In this document: positions 1-8,369 of the stretch, piece by piece
How positions within the stretch are numbered: the stretch's first letter is position 1
How the letters are laid out: each line of letters starts with the position of its first letter
Assembly (NCBI RefSeq): GCF_013031245.1
Contig: NZ_WPZL01000001.1
Coordinates: 372,001 to 436,000 of the forward strand
Direction of reading: 5' to 3'
From: Ruegeria lacuscaerulensis
Lineage (GTDB): Bacteria > Pseudomonadota > Alphaproteobacteria > Rhodobacterales > Rhodobacteraceae
DNA: 64,000 nucleotides
Notes under the pieces: model-generated
The model's input: only the letters and a program-made list of their open reading frames with translations
Told to the model about the DNA's origin: nothing
The model's database searches: none
Made by a program: the position numbers and the translations under genes

Positions 1-417
1 CCCATTCAAATCTTCCAAGCGCTCCTCAATCTCCGGATCGACGGGAGAGACAAAGCCGTTTTGCTTCGTCGCGAGCGTGAAGTACTTAGTGCCGATTTGA
101 TTGGTGCGTAGTTGGCCCAGAAATTCCATCTGCTTGCCAGAGTTTGCATCCATTATGAATACGCGGTCGTTCAAGCTGATCCGAACAACCGGATCGGGTT
201 CCGCAGCGGTAGTCGCTCCACCAAGAATGTGGATGTTTTTTCCTTCGGGCTGAGGTTCTTGCTTTGCCTGCGCCATTCTGGCCCGGGACCGCGAAAACTC
301 GCCATTGCTGATCTGATCCGCAAGTCTGTGTATGGTGGTTCTGTTGCCTTGAAGCAGTCGCTTTGCTTCCGCATCTTCGCGGCGGGGGCCTTCCTTTTTC
401 GAAAAAATATCGACCAT
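1..417 (-). CDS. conserved hypothetical protein, C-terminus beyond window edge
   Basis: An open frame reads leftward from an ATG at 417-415 and runs off the window, showing 139 codons. It begins MVDIFSKKEGPRRED and is hydrophilic, with an arginine-rich stretch near residue 45 and no signal peptide or membrane segment. A GGAG ribosome-binding site lies about 8 bases upstream of the ATG. Proteins with this N-terminus are, as I recall, a conserved small family in Rhodobacteraceae with no assigned function. Other open frames over this stretch are shadows. The frame is well supported; the function is unknown. Confidence 0.75.
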   Translation of the reverse strand, partial: MVDIFSKKEGPRREDAEAKRLLQGNRTTIHRLADQISNGEFSRSRARMAQAKQEPQPEGKNIHILGGATTAAEPDPVVRISLNDRVFIMDANSGKQMEFLGQLRTNQIGTKYFTLATKQNGFVSPVDPEIEERLEDLNG

Positions 418-1171
418 GATCTCGCTCCAAGTCTTCCATGTGTCGGATCTTTAGAACACACCAGTCCGCTTTGCTGTTGAGGGCGCAAAGCGAACCCAAT
501 CCGGAGAGATTTCGGTCCCGATATTCGGCGCGTCATTTTGTCCTGTTCGCTGTGTTCAGGCTAATGAAAATGGAGGGTTGAGTCTAGGAAATAGACCCTG
601 AAACCCCAATAAATTAAGCGTTTTTCACGCGAATCAACCCTTTGGCGGTCCATTTTCCGTCTATTATATTTTAAGCGGAGTGCGCGGGCCGAAATTCGGG
701 ATTGCAAGGGCAAATTCGGGTCGTGGAAGATGAAGACGGAGTTACGACAAATTTCTTTCTTTGACAAAAACCCACGTTCAGTCGCGGCCAAAATTTCGCG
801 CACAATCAGTTCAACTGTAGCATCAATCTTTTCGGTCTAACCTGCGGCCGGAACCCGCGGAAAATAGGTCAAGCAAGCGGATTGCGATTGGGAATTTCCA
901 AAAACCATTTGTTGCATCTGTTAGCAGTTTTGCAGCGCTGTCGGTCAGAGTTTCTTGCCTAACTTCCATCGGGTGACGCTTCAGCGAGATGACACGAACA
1001 CGGATCGTTCCGAATGGTAAGCGCCGATCTTGGATGCTGAACCGGAGTTTTGTCGATGATCTTAGCGCAGCTGAAGACATCGAGTTGCAACAGGAAAACG
1101 ATTAATACGAAACAAAGGAATCTCGACCCAAGGATATTGGATCGAGATTGTTTTTGTTTTTTAACAGATGT
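418..1171. other. intergenic region without a convincing gene
   Basis: Short frames occur on both strands, for example an 85-codon frame at 823-1080 on the minus strand, but none has a recognisable product or a good ribosome-binding site. The stretch is AT-richer than its flanks around 560-720. A hairpin with a T-run at 1119-1162 is the only structured element I see. Confidence 0.5.
1119..1162 (+). terminator. hairpin with T-run, probably bidirectional terminator
   Basis: The arms AATCTCGA (1119-1126) and TCGAGATT (1142-1149) are exact inverted repeats. On the plus strand they are followed by a T-rich run (1151-1162). It lies just beyond the stop codon of the minus-strand GMC gene. On that strand the trailing tract is less T-rich, so it may act in both directions. 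Confidence 0.55.
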
Positions 1172-2743
1172 TTACAGGTTTCCCTGGGACATCTGCGAAG
1201 CAATGTGATCTGCTTGGCGAATTGCAAGTGCGACGATCGTGAGTGTCGGATTTTCGGCAGCTCCCGTCGTGAATTGCGAACCATCCGAGATGAACAAATT
1301 CGCGATATCATGGGTCTGACCCCATTTATTCACCACGCCATCTCGGGGGTTTTCCGACATTCGGTTTGTCCCCAGATTGTGCGTTGAGGGGTAGGGCGGT
1401 GTCGGGAATGTTCGGGTTGCCCCAACCGCGTCGTAAACCGCTGCGCCCTGCTTATAGGCATGGTTTCGCATCGCAATGTCGTTCGGATGGTCGTCGAAAT
1501 GGACATTGGCAACCGGCAACCCGAACTGGTCCTTTACGTCCATGTTCAGTGTCACGCGATTGGTTTCCTGCGGCATGTCCTCTCCGACGATCCACATTCC
1601 GGCCATGTTCTCATAACTGTCCAGTGCTGTCGTGAACTCGCGACCCCAACCGCCTGGATCAAGGAAGGCAGCCATGAATGGCAGACCCAATGCCAGTGTC
1701 TCCAACTCGTAGCCACCAACGAAGCCGCGAGACGGGTCGTGCCGTGACTCATCTTGGATAATCCCCGCCATCGTAGTGCCACGCCACATCCGGACCGGCT
1801 GATCAAAGACGGCGTAAACTGAACCGGTCATGTGCCGCATGTAGTTGCGTCCGACTTGGCCAGAGGAGTTCGCAAGCCCATCCGGGAACATTGAGGAGGC
1901 CGAATTCAGTAACAGCCTTGGCGATTCAAAAGAGTTGCCGGCGACACATACGAGCCTCGCTTTCTGCATTTGCAGATTTCCATCCGCATCAAAGTACTCG
2001 ACGCCCGTTACCTTGCCACTATCGTCGTGCAAAATTCGTGCGACGTGTGATTTCTCTCGGACTTCCAGATTGCCGGTGGCTTCGCCCTCTGGAATGTCAA
2101 CATATCCCGCAGACCACTTGGCGCCCCATTTGCACCCCTGGAAGCAGAAACCCGTCTGCTGACACATATTGCGGTCACGGTTTTCGTCGGAATTGATCGC
2201 CATTCGACCGGTGTGCACTTGCTCGTAACCAAGCGCTTTTGCGCCTGCTTCGAAGATCTTGTAGTTGTTGTTTCCAGGCAGACCGGGGCGATCGCCCGTC
2301 CGCGTCACGCCCAGTTTGTCTTCGGCCCGAGTGTACCAGGGATCCATTTCTGCCGCGTCGATCGGCCAGTCCAACAGACTTGCGCCTTGGACGTCACCAT
2401 ATGTCGATTTGGTTTTCCATTCATGGTCTTGAAACCGTAGTGACGCGCCTGCCCAGTGTTGGGTTGTTCCGCCGACTGACTTTACGATCCATGCCGGCAG
2501 GCCCGAAAAATCCTTGGCGACCCGCCAGTCGCCTGACGTTGTGCGAGGATCGAGCCGTGCCAATTGGCCAAAGCTCTCCCATTCATCATTGATAAAGTCT
2601 TCAGGCAGGTGCCGTCCTCCAGCCTCAAGCGAGACTACGCTGACCCCCTTCTGGGCCAGTTCGTTGGCGAGAACGCCGCCGCCGGCGCCAGTTCCGATTA
2701 CGACAACAACGCTGTCGTCCGTGAGATCAAAAGGTGCCGTCAT
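1172..2743 (-). CDS. GMC-family FAD-dependent dehydrogenase, large subunit
   Basis: This 523-residue protein is a GMC oxidoreductase of the gluconate 2-dehydrogenase / fructose dehydrogenase large-subunit type, which oxidises an alcohol or sugar at FAD and passes electrons to the respiratory chain. The FAD-binding glycine motif GTGAGGG is at residues 17-23. The C-terminal active-site region carries HNLGTNRM and GAAENPTLT, giving the usual His and Asn. Three cysteines (194, 200, 204) form C-x5-C-x3-C, a plausible ligand set for the 3Fe-4S cluster known in bacterial FAD glucose and fructose dehydrogenases. It has no signal peptide and would probably ride out with the TAT-exported partner encoded 14 bases upstream. 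No cytochrome subunit is adjacent. The substrate is unknown. Confidence 0.88.
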   Translation of the reverse strand: MTAPFDLTDDSVVVVIGTGAGGGVLANELAQKGVSVVSLEAGGRHLPEDFINDEWESFGQLARLDPRTTSGDWRVAKDFSGLPAWIVKSVGGTTQHWAGASLRFQDHEWKTKSTYGDVQGASLLDWPIDAAEMDPWYTRAEDKLGVTRTGDRPGLPGNNNYKIFEAGAKALGYEQVHTGRMAINSDENRDRNMCQQTGFCFQGCKWGAKWSAGYVDIPEGEATGNLEVREKSHVARILHDDSGKVTGVEYFDADGNLQMQKARLVCVAGNSFESPRLLLNSASSMFPDGLANSSGQVGRNYMRHMTGSVYAVFDQPVRMWRGTTMAGIIQDESRHDPSRGFVGGYELETLALGLPFMAAFLDPGGWGREFTTALDSYENMAGMWIVGEDMPQETNRVTLNMDVKDQFGLPVANVHFDDHPNDIAMRNHAYKQGAAVYDAVGATRTFPTPPYPSTHNLGTNRMSENPRDGVVNKWGQTHDIANLFISDGSQFTTGAAENPTLTIVALAIRQADHIASQMSQGNL

Positions 2744-2757
2744 GGTGCCAATCTCCC

Positions 2758-3282
2758 TTAAAGCCAGTTGATGTCGTCAAAGCCGCGGTCGATGTAACCG
2801 CCCTGAGAGAAGGACTCGCCTTCGTAACCGAAAAGCGGCCAAACCGCCTTTTGGTTATAGAGACCAGTCACAAGCCCACCTCGGATTTGCTGAAAGAACG
2901 GGCTGGCTTCCATCGATCTGAGAAGATCGACGCGATCACGTTCCCATCTCATGGATAAGTAATCGGCGTGGCCCCTGCCTTTCGCTGCTGCATTCAGGGC
3001 GGCGACGCCAGCTTCGACGCCGGGTGCGGCGTCTTCGGTATCGTACCCCTTCACGGCGATTACATAGTATTCGTCACCGACATGGTCATGCGGGTAGATG
3101 TCACGCGCCATCTGAACCAACGCCGCCATGGTTTCGGGCTGCAGCGACGTCGTTTCCATCGCCCAGGCGGCGTTCGAGCTGGCGACATAGCCTGCGCCCA
3201 CGACAAACCCGGCCCCGACTGCGACTGATCGCGACAGCAGATCGCGACGCGTTAAAGTTTTGGTTTTATGTGTAAATCTCAC
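2758..3282 (-). CDS. gluconate 2-dehydrogenase subunit 3-like protein with TAT signal
   Basis: This 174-residue small subunit has a twin-arginine signal (TRRDLLSRS, then a glycine/alanine/valine hydrophobic stretch) at its N-terminus. The rest matches the gluconate_2-dh3 pattern: a helical protein with an 'ARDIYPHD' segment and an FPLFGYEG-like C-terminal patch (here WPLFGYEGESF). Such subunits act as chaperone and export partner for GMC large subunits. It is transcribed first and lies 14 bases upstream of the flavoprotein gene, so the two form one operon. A second, diverged pair sits at 28756-30944. Confidence 0.85.
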   Translation of the reverse strand: MRFTHKTKTLTRRDLLSRSVAVGAGFVVGAGYVASSNAAWAMETTSLQPETMAALVQMARDIYPHDHVGDEYYVIAVKGYDTEDAAPGVEAGVAALNAAAKGRGHADYLSMRWERDRVDLLRSMEASPFFQQIRGGLVTGLYNQKAVWPLFGYEGESFSQGGYIDRGFDDINWL

Positions 3283-3314
3283 TTCTTATCCTCCCGTTCA
3301 GATGCGTGTGCCTG

Positions 3315-3710
3315 CTACTGGTAGTGACCTGCGCGCTGAAGAACTTCGATCTCGTACCCGTCCGGATCTTGAACGAAGAAGAACTTGGCGATCAGATCGC
3401 CATCTGGTGCGAACTCGACGATTTTTCTGGGGTTCAACCCTTCAGCCTCAAAGCGCGCATGTTCGGAATCAAGATCGTCGACAACAAAGGCGATATGTCC
3501 GTGTCCGTCGCCCAGGTTGTACGGTCCTTCGCGGTCTTTGTTGATGGTCAGTTCGAGCTCAAACGGCCCGTCGTTACCTCTCAGGTAGACGAGCGCGAAT
3601 GCTGAAAAGTCGAGACGGTGAGATACCTTGAGCCCGAATGCCCGTTCATAAAAATCCAGCGACCGCTCTTCGTTCAGAACGCGGATCATGCTGTGTATGG
3701 CTTTTGCCAT
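3315..3710 (-). CDS. glyoxalase I-like VOC family protein
   Basis: This 131-residue single-domain vicinal-oxygen-chelate protein aligns with lactoylglutathione lyase. The fold begins MIRVLNEERSLDFYERAFGL and ends FVQDPDGYEIEVLQ. Likely metal ligands include the His near the N-terminus, the Glu in FELELT, the His in GHGHIAFVV and the Glu in GYEIEV. In glyoxalase I the reaction converts the methylglyoxal-glutathione hemithioacetal to lactoylglutathione. The start is supported by a GGAGGAAGG stretch just upstream. It lies 32 bases beyond the small GMC subunit gene on the same strand, so co-transcription is possible. The exact substrate is inferred from family only. Confidence 0.8.
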   Translation of the reverse strand: MAKAIHSMIRVLNEERSLDFYERAFGLKVSHRLDFSAFALVYLRGNDGPFELELTINKDREGPYNLGDGHGHIAFVVDDLDSEHARFEAEGLNPRKIVEFAPDGDLIAKFFFVQDPDGYEIEVLQRAGHYQ

Positions 3711-3801
3711 GCCTTCCTCCGAACCATTTGCCTGGTTCGAAAAGGCTGACAGTTTCTCGCGGCGCCGGGTAGTAAGTGAATACTACAGTGTAGGAAACCA
3801 C

Positions 3802-4095
3802 TTACTCGGCTGCGATCCTTGGATCGTTGGAGCTTTCGAGGTTCTCAATGTGAAGCAGACATGTGCATCGCAGCAAAGAGGTGAAATTCTTCGTTTCCCC
3901 GTGTATTTCAAGAACTTCGGTGTGAAGTTTGGAAATGAAACCGGGTGTGGAAAACCCCTCTTGCTCGGCGAGTTCGTCGACGATCGCCCAAAACGATTTT
4001 TCCAGTCGTATACTGGTGCTTTGACCATTCAACCTCATGCGACGCGTCTCATTCTGATAGCGTGCCGGGTCTTGGCCGGCAAACATCTGGCACAT
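3802..4095 (-). CDS. ribbon-helix-helix domain protein (RHH_4 type)
   Basis: This 97-residue protein begins MCQMFAGQDPARYQNETRRMRLNGQSTS-like and continues with SIRLEKSFWAIVDELAEQEG, the beta-strand and helix pattern of the RHH_4 family found across Rhodobacteraceae and rhizobia. These are presumed DNA-binding or regulatory proteins; no target is known. The C-terminal 20 residues (ESSNDPRIAAE) are polar. It stands alone between the VOC gene and the IS6 element. Confidence 0.75.
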   Translation of the reverse strand: MCQMFAGQDPARYQNETRRMRLNGQSTSIRLEKSFWAIVDELAEQEGFSTPGFISKLHTEVLEIHGETKNFTSLLRCTCLLHIENLESSNDPRIAAE

Positions 4096-4260
4096 ACCAA
4101 TCCTCCCTTCGGTTGCCCCTTGATTGAGTGCGCCTACGCCCCATTCGGTGCGTTCTGTTGTGTCCGGCGCGCGCTCAAACTAAAGCAAGCAAGTTTTTTC
4201 GTAAACAGCGCTTCCCGAAGCAATCGCCGGCAAACTTGCTGAAGGTATAGACGTTGGCGC

Positions 4261-5078
4261 GGTCTTGTCAGAAGAACATTGCTTGAGCGGGGCAGGGGTG
4301 TTGCGTAGCTTTTGCCCATGACCAGACCTGCCTCTTTCAAGTATTTCAAAACCAGCCCCGAGATCATCCGCCTTGCAGTGATGCTGTACATCCGTTTCCC
4401 GCTCTCGCTTCGGAATGTCGAAGATTTGTTGCACGAGCGAGGCATCGACGTGAGTCACGAAACTGTCCGGTATTGGTGGAACAGGTTTGGTCCAGTGTTT
4501 GCTGCTGAGATCCGAAGAAAGCGTGTTCAGCAATTGAGAGCATACTCCAAATGGAAGTGGCACGTGGACGAGGTTTTCGTGAAAGTGAATGGCAAGAGAC
4601 ACTACCTCTGGCGGGCCGTCGATCATGAGGGCGAAGTGCTGGAAGCAATCGTTACCAAACGTCGAAACAAGCGGGCGGCATTGAAATTCCTCAGGAAATT
4701 GATGAAGCGGCACGGTAAAGCTGAAGAAGTAGTCACCGATCGCTTCGCGTCGTATCGGGCTGCTCTCAGAGAGCTCGGCGCTACCGAAAAACAGCAGACG
4801 GGAAGGTGGCTCAATAACCGCGTCGAGAATTCGCACCTTCCTTTCCGACGGCGTGAACGCGCCATGCAACGTTTCAGGCGCATGCGAAGTTTACAGAAAT
4901 TCGCTTCTGTCCATTCCTCCGTATACAACCACTTCAACCAGGAAAGATCGCTGACCAGCCGAGACACCTTCAAGCTGACCCGCGCCGCCGCTCTTAGCGA
5001 GTGGCGTCAACTTTGTTCTGGATAGGTTCGCGGTTTCCGCGGCAAACTGAGACTAGTTCGAATTTGTCTGACAGCACC
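4261..5078 (+). mobile_element. IS6-family insertion sequence, apparently intact
   Basis: The 818-base element has terminal inverted repeats GGTCTTGTCAGA (left, 4261) and GGTGCTGTCAGA (right, inverted, ending 5078), with one transposase gene between them. Length and organisation fit IS6. The 8 bases on each side (left gttggcgc, right tcgatctc) do not match, so there is no target-site duplication. That points to an old insertion, or to a cointegrate/deletion event that separated the original flanks. Related relics occur at 19639, 28408, 32519, about 47765 and about 56770. Confidence 0.88.
4318..5025 (+). CDS. IS6-family DDE transposase
   Basis: This 235-residue transposase starts at ATG 4318 (MTRPASFKYFKTSPEIIRLA). 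The N-terminal helix-turn-helix includes SLRNVEDLLHERGIDVSHET. The catalytic residues are visible as Asp in KWHVDEVFVKV, Asp in EEVVTDRFASY and Glu in NNRVENSHLPFRRRERAMQ. The length matches IS6 relatives and no frame damage is visible, so it may still be active and could mobilise relics that keep both ends. Confidence 0.92.
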   Translation: MTRPASFKYFKTSPEIIRLAVMLYIRFPLSLRNVEDLLHERGIDVSHETVRYWWNRFGPVFAAEIRRKRVQQLRAYSKWKWHVDEVFVKVNGKRHYLWRAVDHEGEVLEAIVTKRRNKRAALKFLRKLMKRHGKAEEVVTDRFASYRAALRELGATEKQQTGRWLNNRVENSHLPFRRRERAMQRFRRMRSLQKFASVHSSVYNHFNQERSLTSRDTFKLTRAAALSEWRQLCSG

Positions 5079-5322
5079 TCGATCTCCAGGCGGATTACAG
5101 AGGTTCGTAGCTACCCATTCAGCCGTCCGCAATTGTCAGCCCCCCGCTCGCCGCCGCTCCGCCTTAGCAATCCGGTACCATCGTCTCGAGGCATTTGACG
5201 TCTGGAATATCGCCACCCGAGTTGCATGAAATCCGACCATCGGGATTTCTTTGTGGGTCGCTAGTTAATGTGACAACACCGAGATTTCAATTTGCGCCTG
5301 TTCAATCGAACCGGCAATACAG

Positions 5323-6759
5323 TCAGAGTGTCTTCAAATACTCAAGAACTGCTTTACGCTCGTTGTTACTCAAATGGTCGCCGAATTCGTGCCCATCGTT
5401 TCCGTATCCTGGGAGGGTCGTATCGTAAACTTGCCTTGCCATTTCTGGATCGTTGACATCCGCCTTTCCCTGTTCCAGGCGATCATAACGCCACCCAAGG
5501 TTTGACGGGTCATAATCGCGCGGAGCGACGCGGTGACGCCAAAAATCGGGGCGAGTGCTGCTGTCCAGAAGCGACTGAATGTCGGGCACTGAGCCGTTGT
5601 GCAGGTAGGGAGCCGTCGCCCAGACCCCATCAAGCGGCGGCGCAATGTATCCGCGTGCAGGGGCAATTTGCACGGAGTTGCCGTAGTAGGAACTCTCAAC
5701 CCATTGGTAAAAACGGTCCCGCCTGCCGTCAGTGGCGGCGAGCGCATATTCGTTGTCTGTATCTATCTCGTCGAGCGGAACCACCAGATTTGGGTAGGTC
5801 CCATCCTCTCCATAGGTGCCGTGACACCGACTGCAATTATCCTCAAATACGCCGCGGCCTTCCTCGGCCAAATCGACATCGACAGGATAGGGATAGGGTG
5901 GCGGTCTGAGACTTTCCAAGTAGGCCCGTATATCCGGTCCGTATGCGTCCACGACTTCGACCTCTGCTATCGAATCCGCGCAAAGCAGCGACGCCATAAT
6001 CATGAAACGGGAATGATCGCCGCGCCCGATTGTCGTATAGAACATCGCATTCTTCTTTTGCATCCGCCACCAGGGCGGAACACTGACAGGCAGGGGCGAA
6101 GTGGGCGGGGGCTCGATAAGAGGCTCGGAGGACCATTCCAGGGTCTTGTTGTTCCGGTGTGCCATCAAAGCCCAGGTCAGATTGGTCGCCGGATTAACCC
6201 CAACTGTTTGCGTCTGAATGTACGGAGCGATCCCATCAACCCGGTCCGCCCACCGCTGCCAGGCAGCGGATTCCGCATCTCCCTGCACGTAACTGCCGAC
6301 CTGGTTCACTATCCTCCGAGGGTCTTGGGTGAAATCGAGAAACTCATTGCCGAGACCAACCACGAGTTTGCCGTTGAAGCGTGAGGCGTGGCACAAAAGA
6401 CAATTCGACGAGACGATCTCAACGCCGTCGGCGTTCACATGAGATGTGAACGCATATGGAAGTTCAGCGTTCCGGTCCTCGCGTTCTGGCAGAAGATCGT
6501 CGGGATCGATTTCCGGATTGAAGCGGCGATACGCGCTATAGGGCATGCCACAATTGACGTAAGGTTCATTAACCAGGGCATAGTATCCCGCATCCTCGTC
6601 TCCGGGACGTTGAGGTGTAGCGGGAACAGGCCCGGTCTTCGAGCGGAAGTGGTCGCTACTTTGGCTGAGTGCTCTGTCGTAGTAGCCGGATATCCAAACG
6701 AAAGCCGACATCGCGGCGATAAGCCCAGAAATGGCGATTATTACAACCCAACGCTTCAT
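5323..6759 (-). CDS. diheme c-type cytochrome, RoxA/MauG-like
   Basis: This 478-residue protein has one N-terminal signal anchor (residues 5-24) and two CxxCH haem-binding motifs, C120-LL-C123-H124 and C309-SR-C312-H313, so it acts in the periplasm. The segment WWRMQKKNAMFYTTIGRG and the C-terminal APPLDGVWATAPYLHNGSVP resemble diheme proteins related to rubber oxygenase RoxA and bacterial cytochrome c peroxidases. Those either oxidise organic substrates with O2 or peroxide or pass electrons. Its start overlaps the stop of the upstream lipocalin-like gene by 4 bases (ATGA), so translation is coupled. Whether it is an oxygenase, a peroxidase or an electron carrier cannot be told from sequence. 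Confidence 0.8.
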   Translation of the reverse strand: MKRWVVIIAISGLIAAMSAFVWISGYYDRALSQSSDHFRSKTGPVPATPQRPGDEDAGYYALVNEPYVNCGMPYSAYRRFNPEIDPDDLLPEREDRNAELPYAFTSHVNADGVEIVSSNCLLCHASRFNGKLVVGLGNEFLDFTQDPRRIVNQVGSYVQGDAESAAWQRWADRVDGIAPYIQTQTVGVNPATNLTWALMAHRNNKTLEWSSEPLIEPPPTSPLPVSVPPWWRMQKKNAMFYTTIGRGDHSRFMIMASLLCADSIAEVEVVDAYGPDIRAYLESLRPPPYPYPVDVDLAEEGRGVFEDNCSRCHGTYGEDGTYPNLVVPLDEIDTDNEYALAATDGRRDRFYQWVESSYYGNSVQIAPARGYIAPPLDGVWATAPYLHNGSVPDIQSLLDSSTRPDFWRHRVAPRDYDPSNLGWRYDRLEQGKADVNDPEMARQVYDTTLPGYGNDGHEFGDHLSNNERKAVLEYLKTL

Positions 6760-7907
6760 TGAGCCTGATATCCAGTTAACTGCATCATTCCGATGCCACC
6801 CATACCGTTGCTTCCGGAATAACCTTCTGCTCTGACCATGCCGTTCCAGACCGGCACGGCGAAATCATACTCCTGTTCGTCGATGATCGGTGTCACCTGC
6901 AAATTCAGACTAATCGATTTGAGTAGCCATTCGACTGGATAGGCACCACGTGAGCCACGCCATAGCCGGGCGGGGAGGAGCTCTGTCGAATTGTCATCCA
7001 ACAAGGTGAATTGCCCTTCGGAATCGACGACATAGCCATCAGCTGTCGTAGTGCCGCCGCCATCTCGCCTTCTGGACCTGATAAGCGAGAAGTCTCGTCC
7101 GTCATCAAGATGAAGTTGCAGGCGATCCCAGGCAATAGGTGAAGCTCCGGGTATAGGTAATTCTCCCCAAATATGATCGAACCACGCTGTACCGGAAACA
7201 GCGTCGGTGCCTTGCGAACCATTGAGATGACCGTTGACACTCAGGCGAGTGACTGAGTATCCGCGAAATGGGGTCGCGCCGTCATCCGTGGCAATTGGCG
7301 CCTTGAGCGGAGTAAGGGTCAGTCCGGCGCGAACCTTCCCCGCCGCAACGTCGAGCTGCATTTCGCCTCGTGCTGTGCTCCTATCGAATTGAAGCGACCA
7401 GTTGTCGATCCTCAACTCATGAATATCAGGATCGAAGCCCGCAACCCCTGGCATCCCCCGAGATATTCGCTCGTCACCATCAATCCCACCTTGCAGCATC
7501 CCGTTAACAGTAACATTCCCAAGATAGATATCGCGGGCCTCCCAGATCGACGATGGAGGCGGCGCATCAGGCGGCACGATACCGACGCGAAATACTGAGA
7601 ATTGAAGGCCAATGTCCTCACCGCGTTCGTTTCTAAGAAAAGCAGTGAGTTGCCACGTTTCCATGCGGCCCTCGAAATGGGGACCGTGGTCCCTGGGCAA
7701 ATCGAGTGTCCATGAACCGGAAAGTTGCTCATGGCTCTCGTTCGACATTTTGCCAGCGGCTGCAAACCAATCGATTCTGCCGGGCGAGCGCAACGGAGCA
7801 GGTTCGGGGGTGACGAGCCCGATTACAATGTAGAAACACACAGCGCCGAATAACAGCGCAAGTAGCCCCACGACAAAAAGGCTTCGGAGTCTTAGCATAC
7901 CAGCCAA
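6756..7907 (-). CDS. AttH/CrtC-like lipocalin-domain protein
   Basis: This 383-residue protein has an N-terminal hydrophobic anchor (LFVVGLLALLFGAVCFYIVIG). It is followed by the double lipocalin-like beta-barrel architecture of the AttH / carotenoid 1,2-hydratase CrtC superfamily: GRMETWQLTAFLRNERGEDI near residue 80, FDHIWGELP and LQLHLDDGRDFSLIR in the second half, and a C-terminal PVWNGMVRAEG. These proteins handle lipophilic substrates; CrtC hydrates carotenoid double bonds. No carotenoid genes are nearby. The 4-base overlap with the diheme cytochrome suggests the pair works on one hydrophobic substrate in the envelope. That is an inference. Confidence 0.75.
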   Translation of the reverse strand: MAGMLRLRSLFVVGLLALLFGAVCFYIVIGLVTPEPAPLRSPGRIDWFAAAGKMSNESHEQLSGSWTLDLPRDHGPHFEGRMETWQLTAFLRNERGEDIGLQFSVFRVGIVPPDAPPPSSIWEARDIYLGNVTVNGMLQGGIDGDERISRGMPGVAGFDPDIHELRIDNWSLQFDRSTARGEMQLDVAAGKVRAGLTLTPLKAPIATDDGATPFRGYSVTRLSVNGHLNGSQGTDAVSGTAWFDHIWGELPIPGASPIAWDRLQLHLDDGRDFSLIRSRRRDGGGTTTADGYVVDSEGQFTLLDDNSTELLPARLWRGSRGAYPVEWLLKSISLNLQVTPIIDEQEYDFAVPVWNGMVRAEGYSGSNGMGGIGMMQLTGYQAQ

Positions 7908-8369
7908 TTCTATCGATCTGCGGAATGCTTAAAACCTCAGCCCCAAATGACAGCGAGTCAAGCTTTCCCATCGTTTTTTCACTCACCTCACAGGTCGAGA
8001 TGGGGTGAGAACCAGACCTTGGAATTTACTCTTATGGCAGCTTCACTGCGCATCTTGGAGAACCCCAATTCGGGCAATCAATGCCCGGTTTGGGCTGGCA
8101 GCAGTTTTTGATCCCAGACAGGTGAAAGTGAGCTTTGTTGGCAGATTGTGCGTTCGGCTAGGCTTCGTTTTCGCGGTGGCAGCGAATGGCAAGGTTGACG
8201 GGCCGCGCAGCAGCATCCTGAAGTCGGGTTCAATTTCTCTTATGGGCCGTCCACGATGGCGTCCCTGATATCCCGCAATTCAGATTCTGCATCGGCTCCG
8301 ATGGCCGCGAAGAGCCCAATTTGACTGATGCTGCGCTCGGCATGAACGTCTGCAATTGCCCTTTCATCT
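7908..8369. other. intergenic region holding one copy of a dispersed repeat
   Basis: No gene is supported. Short frames on either strand lack recognisable products. The stretch 8137-8249 aligns with 13656-13770 (see the repeat entries). The rest shows nothing I can name. Confidence 0.5.
8137..8249 (+). repeat. dispersed degenerate intergenic repeat, copy 1
   Basis: The last 67 bases (8183-8249) align almost without gaps to 13703-13770. Both begin GCGAATG and end TCTCTTATGGGCCG, with a CGGGC-GCG core at the same place. Weaker similarity runs about 45 bases further upstream. It lies in non-coding DNA next to the PcaB-like gene and looks like a decayed member of a repeat family. Confidence 0.6.

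Noticed and set aside
823..1080. 85-codon minus-strand frame in the first intergenic gap
   Set aside because: It has no recognisable family, no clear ribosome-binding site and ordinary non-coding composition.
5599..6384. 261-codon plus-strand frame over the cytochrome gene
   Set aside because: It is antisense to a gene with two CxxCH sites and a signal anchor, with no independent support.
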